Source: Chryseobacterium sp. SSA4.19
Lineage (GTDB): Bacteria; Bacteroidota; Bacteroidia; Flavobacteriales; Weeksellaceae
Direction of reading: 5' to 3'
Length of the DNA stretch: 64,000 bases
NCBI RefSeq assembly: GCF_022601875.1
Contig: NZ_JAKVIP010000003.1
Span: 71,276-135,275 of the forward strand
The position numbers were made by a program, and so were the translations under genes. This document shows positions 1 to 9,979 of the stretch, in pieces (the first letter of the stretch is position 1; every line of letters starts with the position of its first letter). Under the pieces are notes generated by a model. It saw nothing but the letters and a program-made list of their open reading frames with translations. It was not told the DNA's origin and did not search any database.

Positions 1-3000
1 GTTTACAGGAAAAACCGTTAGGGCTTGTAAGTTGTGAATTGCTTTCATTTATCCGTATCTTTGGGATACAACACAACAAAATTAGGTTAGTTTAATTCCT
101 CCACGGTGTTGTGAATTGCTTTCATTTATCCGTATCTTTGGGATACAACACAACTGCGAGATTGACGAGGAGTATTTTAATGCAGTTGTGAATTGCTTTC
201 ATTTATCCGTATCTTTGGGATACAACACAACACTTCGAAAGAGGTGAGTATAACGTTCGTAGTTGTGAATTGCTTTCATTTATCCGTATCTTTGGGATAC
301 AACACAACGTTTACAGGAAAAACCGTTAGGGCTTGTAAGTTGTGAATTGCTTTCATTTATCCGTATCTTTGGGATACAACACAACCTCGTCAAGCTATTG
401 ATGTATCAACTGCAAGTTGTGAATTGCTTTCATTTATCCGTATCTTTGGGATACAACACAACCTTATAATTTTATTTTCGAATTGTTTCATTGTTGTGAA
501 TTGCTTTCATTTATCCGTATCTTTGGGATACAACACAACTAGGTAACTGAATGGTGTACTGACCATCGTGTTGTGAATTGCTTTCATTTATCCGTATCTT
601 TGGGATACAACACAACCTTCGTTGAATTTTGACCAGATTGCGCTATGTTGTGAATTGCTTTCATTTATCCGTATCTTTGGGATACAACACAACGCTGCAA
701 GATTATAAGCTGAACCAATACTCGTTGTGAATTGCTTTCATTTATCCGTATCTTTGGGATACAACACAACACCGGCATTAAAAGTGAATTTGCGCTGATG
801 GTTGTGAATTGCTTTCATTTATCCGTATCTTTGGGATACAACACAACTATAAGAGACCTTTTCCTGCTGAGTTTCTGGTTGTGAATTGCTTTCATTTATC
901 CGTATCTTTGGGATACAACACAACTTCTGTTGATCGGCGTTGAATATAATACAAGTTGTGAATTGCTTTCATTTATCCGTATCTTTGGGATACAACACAA
1001 CATTATGAGAAGACGAGGCGGCTTTGGCCGAGTTGTGAATTGCTTTCATTTATCCGTATCTTTGGGATACAACACAACTAGTAGGGCTTTTAAATTGGTT
1101 CATAAGCCGTTGTGAATTGCTTTCATTTATCCGTATCTTTGGGATACAACACAACGGGGGCAATATGAAGCCTGACAATAACACAGTTGTGAATTGCTTT
1201 CATTTATCCGTATCTTTGGGATACAACACAACTAAATGTGTTGAATCCCGCATCAACGGTCTGTTGTGAATTGCTTTCATTTATCCGTATCTTTGGGATA
1301 CAACACAACCTCACCTGTATATTTATGAATATTATTCCTGTTGTGAATTGCTTTCATTTATCCGTATCTTTGGGATACAACACAACTGATCTCACAATTT
1401 ATATCAGCAACGCACCGTTGTGAATTGCTTTCATTTATCCGTATCTTTGGGATACAACACAACTTATGGAGTAAGTGGGAAGAGTTTTACTCTGTTGTGA
1501 ATTGCTTTCATTTATCCGTATCTTTGGGATACAACACAACCTTCCCATGTGGGAAATGTTATGAGTGTCGGTTGTGAATTGCTTTCATTTATCCGTATCT
1601 TTGGGATACAACACAACACTTAGATAATCCATCGCATAACTACTTATGTTGTGAATTGCTTTCATTTATCCGTATCTTTGGGATACAACACAACGCAAAA
1701 CGATACACCATTATACTACTCAGGGTTGTGAATTGCTTTCATTTATCCGTATCTTTGGGATACAACACAACTCTAACTGCTTATTCGCCAATTTAGCACC
1801 AGTTGTGAATTGCTTTCATTTATCCGTATCTTTGGGATACAACACAACTTCCTATCATTGATATGGAGCCAAATTATAGTTGTGAATTGCTTTCATTTAT
1901 CCGTATCTTTGGGATACAACACAACTTACCCCAAAAAAGGTAAATTTGAAATATGGTTGTGAATTGCTTTCATTTATCCGTATCTTTGGGATACAACACA
2001 ACGTCCTCCTTTTTCATGGAGATAGCTATATCGTTGTGAATTGCTTTCATTTATCCGTATCTTTGGGATACAACACAACCGGCGGCGGATAAATCCAGCG
2101 TGTCCGTGTGTTGTGAATTGCTTTCATTTATCCGTATCTTTGGGATACAACACAACCAAAATTTTCGGTCTGCAAGTTCTTTAAACGTTGTGAATTGCTT
2201 TCATTTATCCGTATCTTTGGGATACAACACAACTCGTTATCTTTGTACCTGAATTTTACTTCCGTTGTGAATTGCTTTCATTTATCCGTATCTTTGGGAT
2301 ACAACACAACATCATGTTTGTATTGACTTAAGGTAGGTTGGTTGTGAATTGCTTTCATTTATCCGTATCTTTGGGATACAACACAACGAGAAACCCTGTA
2401 GAATTGGCCATAGGGCGGTTGTGAATTGCTTTCATTTATCCGTATCTTTGGGATACAACACAACGGACGACTTAAAGTATGTTACCGAAGCGGTGTTGTG
2501 AATTGCTTTCATTTATCCGTATCTTTGGGATACAACACAACTCGGGCTGGGGTTATGATGTAACCGATTACGTTGTGAATTGCTTTCATTTATCCGTATC
2601 TTTGGGATACAACACAACGTGTAGTGAGAAAGGATATGCTGACTCTACGTTGTGAATTGCTTTCATTTATCCGTATCTTTGGGATACAACACAACTATTA
2701 ATCTTTCTCCATGGCATTGTGGTTGGTTGTGAATTGCTTTCATTTATCCGTATCTTTGGGATACAACACAACAAAATTAACCGTCAATGATTATGCAATA
2801 GCGTTGTGAATTGCTTTCATTTATCCGTATCTTTGGGATACAACACAACTGAAGCGGCAAAGAAGCCATCCGCAACGACGTTGTGAATTGCTTTCATTTA
2901 TCCGTATCTTTGGGATACAACACAACGTTATGGTTTTAAACAGACTAATAAATCACGTTGTGAATTGCTTTCATTTATCCGTATCTTTGGGATACAACAC

Positions 3001-3542
3001 AACAAGGGTTAAAAATATCGCAATTGAATTGCTGTTGTGAATTGCTTTCATTTATCCGTATCTTTGGGATACAACACAACTTTCGGAACTGAAAGCCAGT
3101 TCGCCTGATTGTTGTGAATTGCTTTCATTTATCCGTATCTTTGGGATACAACACAACAAAGCAAACAGATAGTTTGATCGCCTTCATGTTGTGAATTGCT
3201 TTCATTTATCCGTATCTTTGGGATACAACACAACATTACTTTGTTGAACAAAGAGCACCTTTGGGTTGTGAATTGCTTTCATTTATCCGTATCTTTGGGA
3301 TACAACACAACGTAAACGAATTATAATCGTCTGAATCATTTGTTGTGAATTGCTTTCATTTATCCGTATCTTTGGGATACAACACAACCTCTGATGAAAA
3401 AAGGACTTTTCCGTAAATGTTGTGAATTGCTTTCATTTATCCGTATCTTTGGGATACAACACAACTTACATAGATGTAGAAACTTTCTCCAGCGTGTTGT
3501 GAATTGCTTTCATTTATCCGTATCTTTGGGATACAACACAAC
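1..3542 (+). CRISPR. Type II-C CRISPR array, 46 repeats
   Basis: A 47-bp repeat beginning GTTGTGAATTGCTTTC and ending GGGATACAACACAAC occurs 46 times, first at 31-77 and last at 3496-3542. The starts I indexed all fall on an exact 77-bp lattice, so every spacer is 30 bp. No repeat variant was noticed, even at the last copy. The repeat ends are inverted (GTTGTG/CACAAC), and an inner GTATC/GATAC pair can form a small hairpin. The window opens on a spacer (1-30) that is identical to the spacer at 309-338. The anti-repeat of the tracrRNA at 9834-9850 pairs with repeat positions 2-18, so crRNAs read on the plus strand and the leader should lie off the left edge. The cas genes converge on the array from the right. 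Confidence 0.99.
32..63 (+). promoter_or_regulatory. Promoter inside each CRISPR repeat (first copy given)
   Basis: Each repeat has TTG at repeat positions 2-4 and TATCTTTG at positions 26-33, 21 bp apart. This matches the Bacteroidota/Flavobacterium promoter form TTG-N17-23-TAnnTTTG. In the first repeat the elements are at 32-34 and 56-63. The predicted start lies in the last few bases of the repeat, so a transcript would run straight into the next spacer on the strand given by the tracrRNA. Neisseria II-C arrays are known to carry a promoter in every repeat; here the role is inferred from the motif. Confidence 0.6.
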
Positions 3543-3550
3543 CTCAACAT

Positions 3551-3584
3551 TTAACCCACTGAATTTCAGTGGGTTAATTTATTC
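3551..3584. terminator. Hairpin terminator between array and cas2
   Basis: A 12-bp perfect stem (3551-3562 with 3566-3577) with a 3-base ATT loop sits between the last repeat and the cas2 stop codon, followed on plus by TTTATTCATT. It lies where convergent array and cas transcripts meet, so it may end either or both. The T-tract is short on both strands. Confidence 0.65.
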
Positions 3585-3600
3585 ATTAGGATTTAAAAAA

Positions 3601-3975
<375 letters not shown>

Positions 3976-3983
3976 TCAATTCA

Positions 3984-4877
3984 TCAGATCAGTTCAGGAT
4001 AAGAGATCAGCCGCTTTTCTCCCGTGTAACATTTATAAAGCGATGATGCTGTGGTTTTTACGGCTATCAACAGAGGTCTTGTTTTACTGTCAATCAGCAC
4101 ATCTCTAGTCGCAATCTGAAGAATATATGCTTTGAATTCCTTAGTCAGGTCTTGCGTCCCAGGATGTATTTTTAGCCATTGCATTGCCAAAAGGTCTACA
4201 AAAGGACGATAAGGTTCCATTAAATCATCAGCGAGACAGTACGGATTGTATTTGTTTTTATGAAAGATGCCAAGAACAGGGAGAAGTCCGGTTTCCACAA
4301 TAGCGCGGGCAACAATGCTCCGAAGTACCGCATAGCCGAAATTAAAAAATTGATTGGGAGAATCGCCGAAACGCTGTCTCAGAAAATCCAGGCTGATGAG
4401 GTATTTCCAGTAATGCTGAGCGGCAATTCCTTCCATGTTGCTAATGTCACCGGATTTTACATTCCGCTGGTATTCCAGCATCGGTTCGTAATAATTCCCA
4501 AGTTTCATCAGCACATTCTTCTGGTTTTCAATTTTGCATTCCACGGTCTGTTTCCAAAGCTGTTTCTTCAACGGTTCGCTGGCTTCCAGCTGGTCTTTCA
4601 CCCGATCCGAATACTCGGTATGACCATACAACGGAAGCATAATTCCGTGTGGCAAATGATGGGCATCACAACTCACAACCACCACATTATTTCCCATCAT
4701 TTTCTGGATCAGGTTATGCGAAATGGTGATCTGGTAATGGTCCAGCATCAGAAGTCCCAAATCTTCGACGGGTACACTCCCCTTTTCCGTTTTGGTTTCC
4801 GGACAAAGGATTTTCAGCTGCTCATCTTTGAGTTTAAGATAAGCGGGATTGCCAATGTAGATGGAGCGGGTGATCAT
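3984..4877 (-). CDS. cas1: Type II CRISPR-associated endonuclease Cas1
   Basis: The 297-residue product has the length of type II Cas1. The metal-binding residues line up with the known type II enzymes: E149 in NMEGIAAQHYW, H206 in LGIFHKNKYNPYCLADDL and E221 in MEPYRPFVD. Cas1 is the catalytic subunit of the spacer integrase. The gene starts 19 bp after the DUF6155 gene and 44 bp before cas2, so the four genes look co-transcribed. No truncation or frameshift is seen, so adaptation is probably intact. This fits the uniform spacer length in the array. Confidence 0.97.
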   Translation of the reverse strand: MITRSIYIGNPAYLKLKDEQLKILCPETKTEKGSVPVEDLGLLMLDHYQITISHNLIQKMMGNNVVVVSCDAHHLPHGIMLPLYGHTEYSDRVKDQLEASEPLKKQLWKQTVECKIENQKNVLMKLGNYYEPMLEYQRNVKSGDISNMEGIAAQHYWKYLISLDFLRQRFGDSPNQFFNFGYAVLRSIVARAIVETGLLPVLGIFHKNKYNPYCLADDLMEPYRPFVDLLAMQWLKIHPGTQDLTKEFKAYILQIATRDVLIDSKTRPLLIAVKTTASSLYKCYTGEKRLISYPELI

Positions 4878-4896
4878 GATTTTTAGCTTTAATTAC

Positions 4897-5415
4897 TTAA
4901 TGATAATATTCATAAAAAATTTCTCTCATATCATCCGCAAATCCATATCCGCAGTACTCCGACCACTTGACACATTGTTCTGCACGGACTTTGAAATCAT
5001 CCAGCAGATTGTTCTTTTTTAAAAACACCAATGCTGCTTTGTAATTATTGAACGTCGCATTATAAAACTGTTCGGAAAAATCGCCGAACAGCGCAGTCAA
5101 TTCACAGGCACTTTCAGGCAGATACAACATCACGTCCGCCAGATATTCCGGTGACGGCTGTAAATTTTTAAAATCTGAAATCGCTTTTTTGGCTACGGAA
5201 AACTTTTCGGTACTCCGCATCGGATTTTCCACATTAAATTCTTTGCGGATCAGCCTTTTGTATTTTTCCGCCAGTAGTTTTTCATTGGCCGGATTAAGGT
5301 AAAACTTATAAAACTCCTGAACTGAACTGTTTTTTTCATACAGATCCAGGATATGTTCTATGAGCTTTTCTTTAGACAGTTTTGAAAGTTCTTTTTTGAG
5401 GGCTGTTTTAGACAT
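4897..5415 (-). CDS. DUF6155-like protein inside the cas operon
   Basis: This 172-residue protein is soluble, mostly helical and charged, with no signal peptide or membrane segment. The opening SKTALKKELSKLSKEKLIEH, the segment FYKFYLNPANEKLLAEKYK and the end GYGFADDMREIFYEYY match what I remember of the DUF6155 family, which is otherwise a stand-alone Bacteroidota gene of unknown role. It lies 17 bp after cas9 and 19 bp before cas1, so it is embedded in the operon, not merely nearby. II-C loci normally have only cas9, cas1 and cas2; the slot is where II-A has csn2 or II-B has cas4, but I see no resemblance to either. A role in spacer acquisition is inference from position. A chance insertion of a housekeeping gene is the alternative. 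Confidence 0.75.
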   Translation of the reverse strand: MSKTALKKELSKLSKEKLIEHILDLYEKNSSVQEFYKFYLNPANEKLLAEKYKRLIRKEFNVENPMRSTEKFSVAKKAISDFKNLQPSPEYLADVMLYLPESACELTALFGDFSEQFYNATFNNYKAALVFLKKNNLLDDFKVRAEQCVKWSEYCGYGFADDMREIFYEYYH

Positions 5416-5432
5416 TTTAAATAATTTTTAGA

Positions 5433-8400
5433 TTATGCTCTTGAAATGTTTCCTAACCAATCTATATTTAATTTGATACAAGTATCTTGAATTTTAATAG
5501 GTTTGACCATTGACTTTTTATTATTTTTATCCGTTGTTAGACTTTTTGTGAAAATTTCGCCAGCTTCATAGGGAGAACAATCCCGATAGGAACCGAATTC
5601 TACAAAATTCAACTCTCTTTTAGGTATCGCTTTGCCTTTGTATTGTTCTTTCAAAATTTCTTTTTGTTCATCACTTAAATCCTTTTGTATGCTTATAACG
5701 TTGGCATAATTGTGTGGTACGAAATGACAATCTTTTCCTCCAAATTTGGCAACTTTATAAACACGCTTACTAAATATCTTTTTGTTTTCGGTATCTGAAA
5801 GCCAATTTTTAAGTTCTTCGTTTGAAAGACTTAAGACTCTGTCTTCTCCATTTTCCGGCAGATATACCAAATCATTTTGTTGAAGTGTAAACAAAACTCT
5901 ATCTGGATTTTCTTGGATTTTACCTCTTAATTTATTTCGTTCTCCATAAGTAAGTCTATAGGCTTCAGATATTTTTTGCTTAAAGTTTTCATCGTTATCT
6001 TTCAAAGAACTTTTAGCTATATCAGCCGAATCATATAGTGAAGCAATATCAAATACACGCTCTCTCCCTTTCTTTGTGTCTTTTTCCATTACCAAAAACA
6101 GGTAATTATCTCCGGTAACAACACTTAATTTTTCATTGTCCTTGTAAAGTCTTTGCAATGTACTTTCTTCCGTTTCTTTATTGCTGTACCAAACTTTGAC
6201 TTTGTAAACGGGTGGTTTTTGTTGATCAGGCTGTTTTGTTTGGAACCTAGATTCATTAAACACTTTTAATCCTTCTCCTGTAAATGCCTCTTTTACGGAT
6301 TCGTATTTGTTTTTATGGACATCTACTTCTTTCTGAAGAACTTCGTCTATGATTTGAGAGACGTCCTTAGCTTTCAAATTTGATAAATTAATCGTTTTTG
6401 TATCCCGTAGAAGCCCTGTTTTAGGGTCTTTTGTTTTTCCGTAATTAGTTTCCTGATGTAAAGCTCCTCTGATTTTTAACTGGAGTTTTCCATCATCGTT
6501 TTTCTTTACACCCAATTTATCTTTTGGCTTGATGGAAACGGTCATTGCTTCCAGATGGTTTTTGGCTTGCTCTACCAGTCCGTCGAATGGCTTGTCAAAA
6601 AATCGGGAACTTTCTATTTGTTTCTGGATTTCCTCTCTTCTTGATTTTTCAAGATTGAAGAAAGCTTCTAAAATGGTTTCTCCGTCTTTGATTTCCAAAT
6701 GAAACTCTTCTTTTCTCTTAATGAGTTCATCCTGCAAATACTTATTGAGATTGTTCAAACGCTGGATATGATTTTGTCGTGTAAGAGCGACAACCAACGC
6801 ATCAATGGCGTGATGTCTGTGGTCGTATCGTTTACTCCAGTTTTTAATGTGAAGAACTTTCTTATTTTTTCGTTCATCAAATTTCATTTTGACCCATTCT
6901 TCATTAGGTGCGCCTGTTTCAGGATTGATGTCCCACAACTCCATTTGTTTGAAACGATCTTTTGTTAATTTCATAAACAGATCACGAAGTCCCCATCTGC
7001 TTCTTAAAAAGTCTGTCACTTCTCCGGTAGTCGTTCCTACATTTTTGCTTCCAACAATTTTTGCCAGTTCATTTTTTACTGCGACCGAAATGTATTGCGT
7101 GTTCTTAATAGACCGCTCAACAAGGTCTTTGGGGATTTTTTCCAATAAAAGATTTTTCTTTTTCTTACCGTAGAAAGTATCGTTTACAAACTGAACATAT
7201 TCTGATTCGGAACAGATGTCAAAACGTGAATTTTGCTGAGAAATGTATTCCCAGGCTGTTCTATTGCTTTTCTCTTCGTTAATATATGTCTCACACACAA
7301 CTTTATTGGAAAGAGAGTCATCAAAATATCTGGATTTTGGAATAATGTGGTCTATATCATAAAGCCTGTCATCAAATAAAGAACTGAAAGGAATTATTTT
7401 GTTTTTAGTATATGGAGACATAAATTTTTGTTGTTCATACAACTTGTATTTCAAAATATTTCTGTCGGTTATCGGAATGTTTTCATCTTGTAATCTTTTT
7501 TTTATTCCATCATTTGTTCTTTGACTTTTGATTTGCCCTTTGAAAATTTTGTCTCTTTCCGCCGCACTGTTTTTTAAATCCCGGGCAAGTTCAATCCTGA
7601 TTTCCAGTTCTTCTGGATTGAACTGGTATTGTTTCCAAAGGGATTTCACAATCTGCATTGTTTCATTTACCAACTGCGATACGATAGGGTTTCTTAAGTT
7701 TCGTTCCGAGTATTTTATATCGTGATAGTATTTAATCTGGGGCTTTATATTTTCTTGAGTATGCCTGCCGTATACCAGTGAACTTGCAAAAGCGTACATT
7801 AAGCCACCTGTGGAAAGAGCATCTGGATTACTTTCGATAAAATTACAGACGTAATCCTCTAATTTGTCCAACGAAATTCCGTCAACGATTTCTCCTGTTT
7901 TTATCAAATTAAATTTTTGCTTAACATTTTCCGGTATGTTCAGCGGGCTTAATCCCATCAAAGGCAACATGTTGATAATTGCTTTTTCGGAAAGGCTAGA
8001 ATACTTTCTTGGAAACTTAATTGTCTGAGCCATTCTCAAAGCCATTTCGGTTACAAGTTCATTATCGTTTAAAGGCTTCAAAACTTCTATAATAGAAGAA
8101 ACCTTTGGACTTTTGGCATCGTATTCACTGCCATTATTTGCATTATCGAAAATAGCTTTCCATAGTTTATTTACGATAAAATTATCTTGTAAATAAAGTT
8201 CATCAAAATGTTCTCCCAGAGCTTTTTTAATAGTGATTACAGTATCGCAGCCTTTTAGCTTGGCTTTGGCATTCAATCCGTTCAAATATTCTGTTTTATC
8301 ACTTTTCAGGTTGATGATTTTTGCTACATCAGAAAAACTGACTTGTTTTTGTATTTGTAGTTTTTGATAAATCTGCTGTTTTTGCTCCGTTGTTAAGAAT

Positions 8401-9731
8401 CGATCACTATATTGAAAAACGTTTTTGCTTTTTCTTTCATTCCATGCCTCTTGCTTGGAAGTGATATACATTCTGTTAATCTGGTCCCAACATCTGAAAT
8501 TTTGAAACAACGGATGCGAATTAGGTAAAACTGTTTTTTCTTTCTCAAATTGGCACTTGCTGATTAATTCCGTTTGTGGTTTTAAGGGACGCTGATAATA
8601 AATTACCTGATTTTTGATGATGTATTTTAATCCTCCGCTAATAGCTTCTTTTCTTAGTCTTTCTTGTGATTTACTTTTTCCTGGAAACAGGTAATTGGCA
8701 ATTTTTTCCAATTTATCCTTTGCACAATCATTTAAAAAGGAGTAGTACTTACTTTGCGTATTCCAAATGGCATCAAATTCCTCCTGATAGCGATTGCGAA
8801 GGATAAACCGATTTCTGATTTTTGTCCATTTGTTTTGTTCCAAATCTTTCACAAATAACTGGCTCACCAAAAGATTTGACTGTTTTAAATCTTCCTCTGT
8901 TTTTTCCATTTGCTTGCGCCAGTTTGTTTTTTGGGGTAAGGCAAATACAATCGAAGTAGTTTCTGCTTTTTTGTTTCTTCTGATGCGGATTTCTAATTCT
9001 TCTTCCTGATTAATTTTTTCGCTCAAATTTTGAAGTTCTGTTTCGCCTTCCAATTCTTCGTCATCCAGTAAAACGGTTACATTGAATTTATTATACTCTA
9101 AATCTTTATTTTTTCCCCTGCCTTTAAATTTTGTATCTGATAGCTCTACGTTTTGAATGAGTACTTTTTGGGTAATTACTTCATATTTTTTTACGCTTTC
9201 ATTTTCATCACCGGAATCATCTTTTTTCTTATTCTTAACATCTTCCTCATTATTGCCTCCAGAGTATCCTCTTAGCTGATTAAACTGATATAATATTTTT
9301 CCGAAATCTTTAATGCCAACTACTTGATCAATTGCACTTGCTCTCAATTTGTAATGAGTAAGTGAATTCAACTGCATAGTTCCTTTCTTTATAGGCAGTA
9401 GTTCTAAATCTTGAATCTTGTTTGGTTCGGGAATACCATTTTTAAGTTGAAATTGCTCTGGCAACATTTCTAATTCGTGAAGAATATAGAGTAATTTATT
9501 GCGGCGTAGCTTATAGCGTTTATTCATTTTGCGGATAGTTCGTTTCGTTCTTCTATCAGCATTTTTAGTTATTCCGACTCCTTTTTCATAATCTTGTTTG
9601 TCTGTGCCCATCGGAATGATCCTGCTTCCCATACCAAGGATTTTCCCTTTCTTATTCTCAAAATCCTGTTGAATCAATGCCCACCCGATCGAGTTCGTTC
9701 CCAGATCCAGCCCAAGTATATTTTTAGTCAT
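5433..9731 (-). CDS. cas9: Type II-C Cas9 RNA-guided endonuclease
   Basis: The 1432-residue protein is long for II-C but typical of the Bacteroidota branch. RuvC-I is at the start (ILGLDLGTNSIGWAL, D9), followed by the Arg-rich bridge helix (RRTKRTIRKMNKRYKLRR). RuvC-II is ELEIRIELARDLK with E714. HNH is LYDIDHIIPKS with H795 and probable N818, and RuvC-III is DHRHHAIDALVVAL with H974 and D977. All nuclease residues are present, so it should cut both strands. A Lys/Asp/Glu-rich stretch near residues 160-180 is probably a loop. It heads the operon ending in cas2. A weak -7 box TACATTTA reads minus at 9764-9757. The tracrRNA is divergent from its 5' side. The PAM cannot be read from the sequence. 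Confidence 0.98.
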   Translation of the reverse strand: MTKNILGLDLGTNSIGWALIQQDFENKKGKILGMGSRIIPMGTDKQDYEKGVGITKNADRRTKRTIRKMNKRYKLRRNKLLYILHELEMLPEQFQLKNGIPEPNKIQDLELLPIKKGTMQLNSLTHYKLRASAIDQVVGIKDFGKILYQFNQLRGYSGGNNEEDVKNKKKDDSGDENESVKKYEVITQKVLIQNVELSDTKFKGRGKNKDLEYNKFNVTVLLDDEELEGETELQNLSEKINQEEELEIRIRRNKKAETTSIVFALPQKTNWRKQMEKTEEDLKQSNLLVSQLFVKDLEQNKWTKIRNRFILRNRYQEEFDAIWNTQSKYYSFLNDCAKDKLEKIANYLFPGKSKSQERLRKEAISGGLKYIIKNQVIYYQRPLKPQTELISKCQFEKEKTVLPNSHPLFQNFRCWDQINRMYITSKQEAWNERKSKNVFQYSDRFLTTEQKQQIYQKLQIQKQVSFSDVAKIINLKSDKTEYLNGLNAKAKLKGCDTVITIKKALGEHFDELYLQDNFIVNKLWKAIFDNANNGSEYDAKSPKVSSIIEVLKPLNDNELVTEMALRMAQTIKFPRKYSSLSEKAIINMLPLMGLSPLNIPENVKQKFNLIKTGEIVDGISLDKLEDYVCNFIESNPDALSTGGLMYAFASSLVYGRHTQENIKPQIKYYHDIKYSERNLRNPIVSQLVNETMQIVKSLWKQYQFNPEELEIRIELARDLKNSAAERDKIFKGQIKSQRTNDGIKKRLQDENIPITDRNILKYKLYEQQKFMSPYTKNKIIPFSSLFDDRLYDIDHIIPKSRYFDDSLSNKVVCETYINEEKSNRTAWEYISQQNSRFDICSESEYVQFVNDTFYGKKKKNLLLEKIPKDLVERSIKNTQYISVAVKNELAKIVGSKNVGTTTGEVTDFLRSRWGLRDLFMKLTKDRFKQMELWDINPETGAPNEEWVKMKFDERKNKKVLHIKNWSKRYDHRHHAIDALVVALTRQNHIQRLNNLNKYLQDELIKRKEEFHLEIKDGETILEAFFNLEKSRREEIQKQIESSRFFDKPFDGLVEQAKNHLEAMTVSIKPKDKLGVKKNDDGKLQLKIRGALHQETNYGKTKDPKTGLLRDTKTINLSNLKAKDVSQIIDEVLQKEVDVHKNKYESVKEAFTGEGLKVFNESRFQTKQPDQQKPPVYKVKVWYSNKETEESTLQRLYKDNEKLSVVTGDNYLFLVMEKDTKKGRERVFDIASLYDSADIAKSSLKDNDENFKQKISEAYRLTYGERNKLRGKIQENPDRVLFTLQQNDLVYLPENGEDRVLSLSNEELKNWLSDTENKKIFSKRVYKVAKFGGKDCHFVPHNYANVISIQKDLSDEQKEILKEQYKGKAIPKRELNFVEFGSYRDCSPYEAGEIFTKSLTTDKNNKKSMVKPIKIQDTCIKLNIDWLGNISRA

Positions 9732-9822
9732 AATCTATCAGTTTTTAGAAATTGTCTAAATGTAAAAAGAAAATGAGTAAGTATTTTACGGGAAGCCATA
9801 AAACTATTAAAAAAATATTTTT

Positions 9823-9830
9823 TACATTTG
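9823..9830 (+). promoter_or_regulatory. -7 box of the tracrRNA promoter
   Basis: TACATTTG is a perfect TAnnTTTG box. It ends 6 bases before the proposed tracrRNA start at about 9836. No TTG is seen at the expected -33 distance; the upstream stretch is a poly-A/T run. Confidence 0.6.
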
Positions 9831-9835
9831 TACAT

Positions 9836-9912
9836 GAAAGCAATTCACAATAAGGATTATTCCGTTGTGAAAACATTTAGCGCCTCGACTATCTTCGGGG
9901 CATTTTTATTTT
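9836..9912 (+). ncRNA. tracrRNA
   Basis: The 17-base anti-repeat at 9834-9850 (ATGAAAGCAATTCACAA) is a perfect complement of repeat positions 2-18. After it come TAAGGATTATTCCG, GTTGTGAAAACATTT and a terminal hairpin GCGCCTCG...TTCGGGGC, ending in ATTTTTATTTT. This gives a short RNA of about 75-80 bases that pairs with crRNA and loads Cas9. TTCACAA (9844-9850) can also pair with TTGTGAA (9865-9871) within the tracrRNA itself. The gene is divergent from cas9, with a 105-bp gap. Ends are estimated from the -7 box and the terminator. Confidence 0.9.
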
Positions 9913-9925
9913 AATAGAGCAGACA

Positions 9926-9957
9926 ACAAAAAAGCCACCCTACGAATAGGATGGCTT
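9926..9957 (-). terminator. Rho-independent terminator of the YceI-like gene
   Basis: On the minus strand an 11-bp stem (9957-9947 with 9942-9932, one G-T pair) with a TTCG loop is followed by a run of T. It lies just after the stop of the gene at 9980-10657 and faces the tracrRNA terminator. Confidence 0.85.
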
Positions 9958-9979
9958 CTATTAAATAGATCTAACAATA

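Noticed and set aside
930..1423. Two 61-codon frames and a 137-codon frame (3394-3807) over the CRISPR array
   Set aside because: They are translations of the repeat and spacers; the repeated peptide CCELLSFIRIFGIQHN comes from the repeat itself.
78..3495. Self-targeting spacers
   Set aside because: No spacer was noticed to match another part of the window, but a full comparison was not possible by eye.
4260..4886. 208-codon frame on plus over cas1
   Set aside because: It is a shadow of cas1, which has all catalytic residues and operon spacing; the plus frame has no family features.
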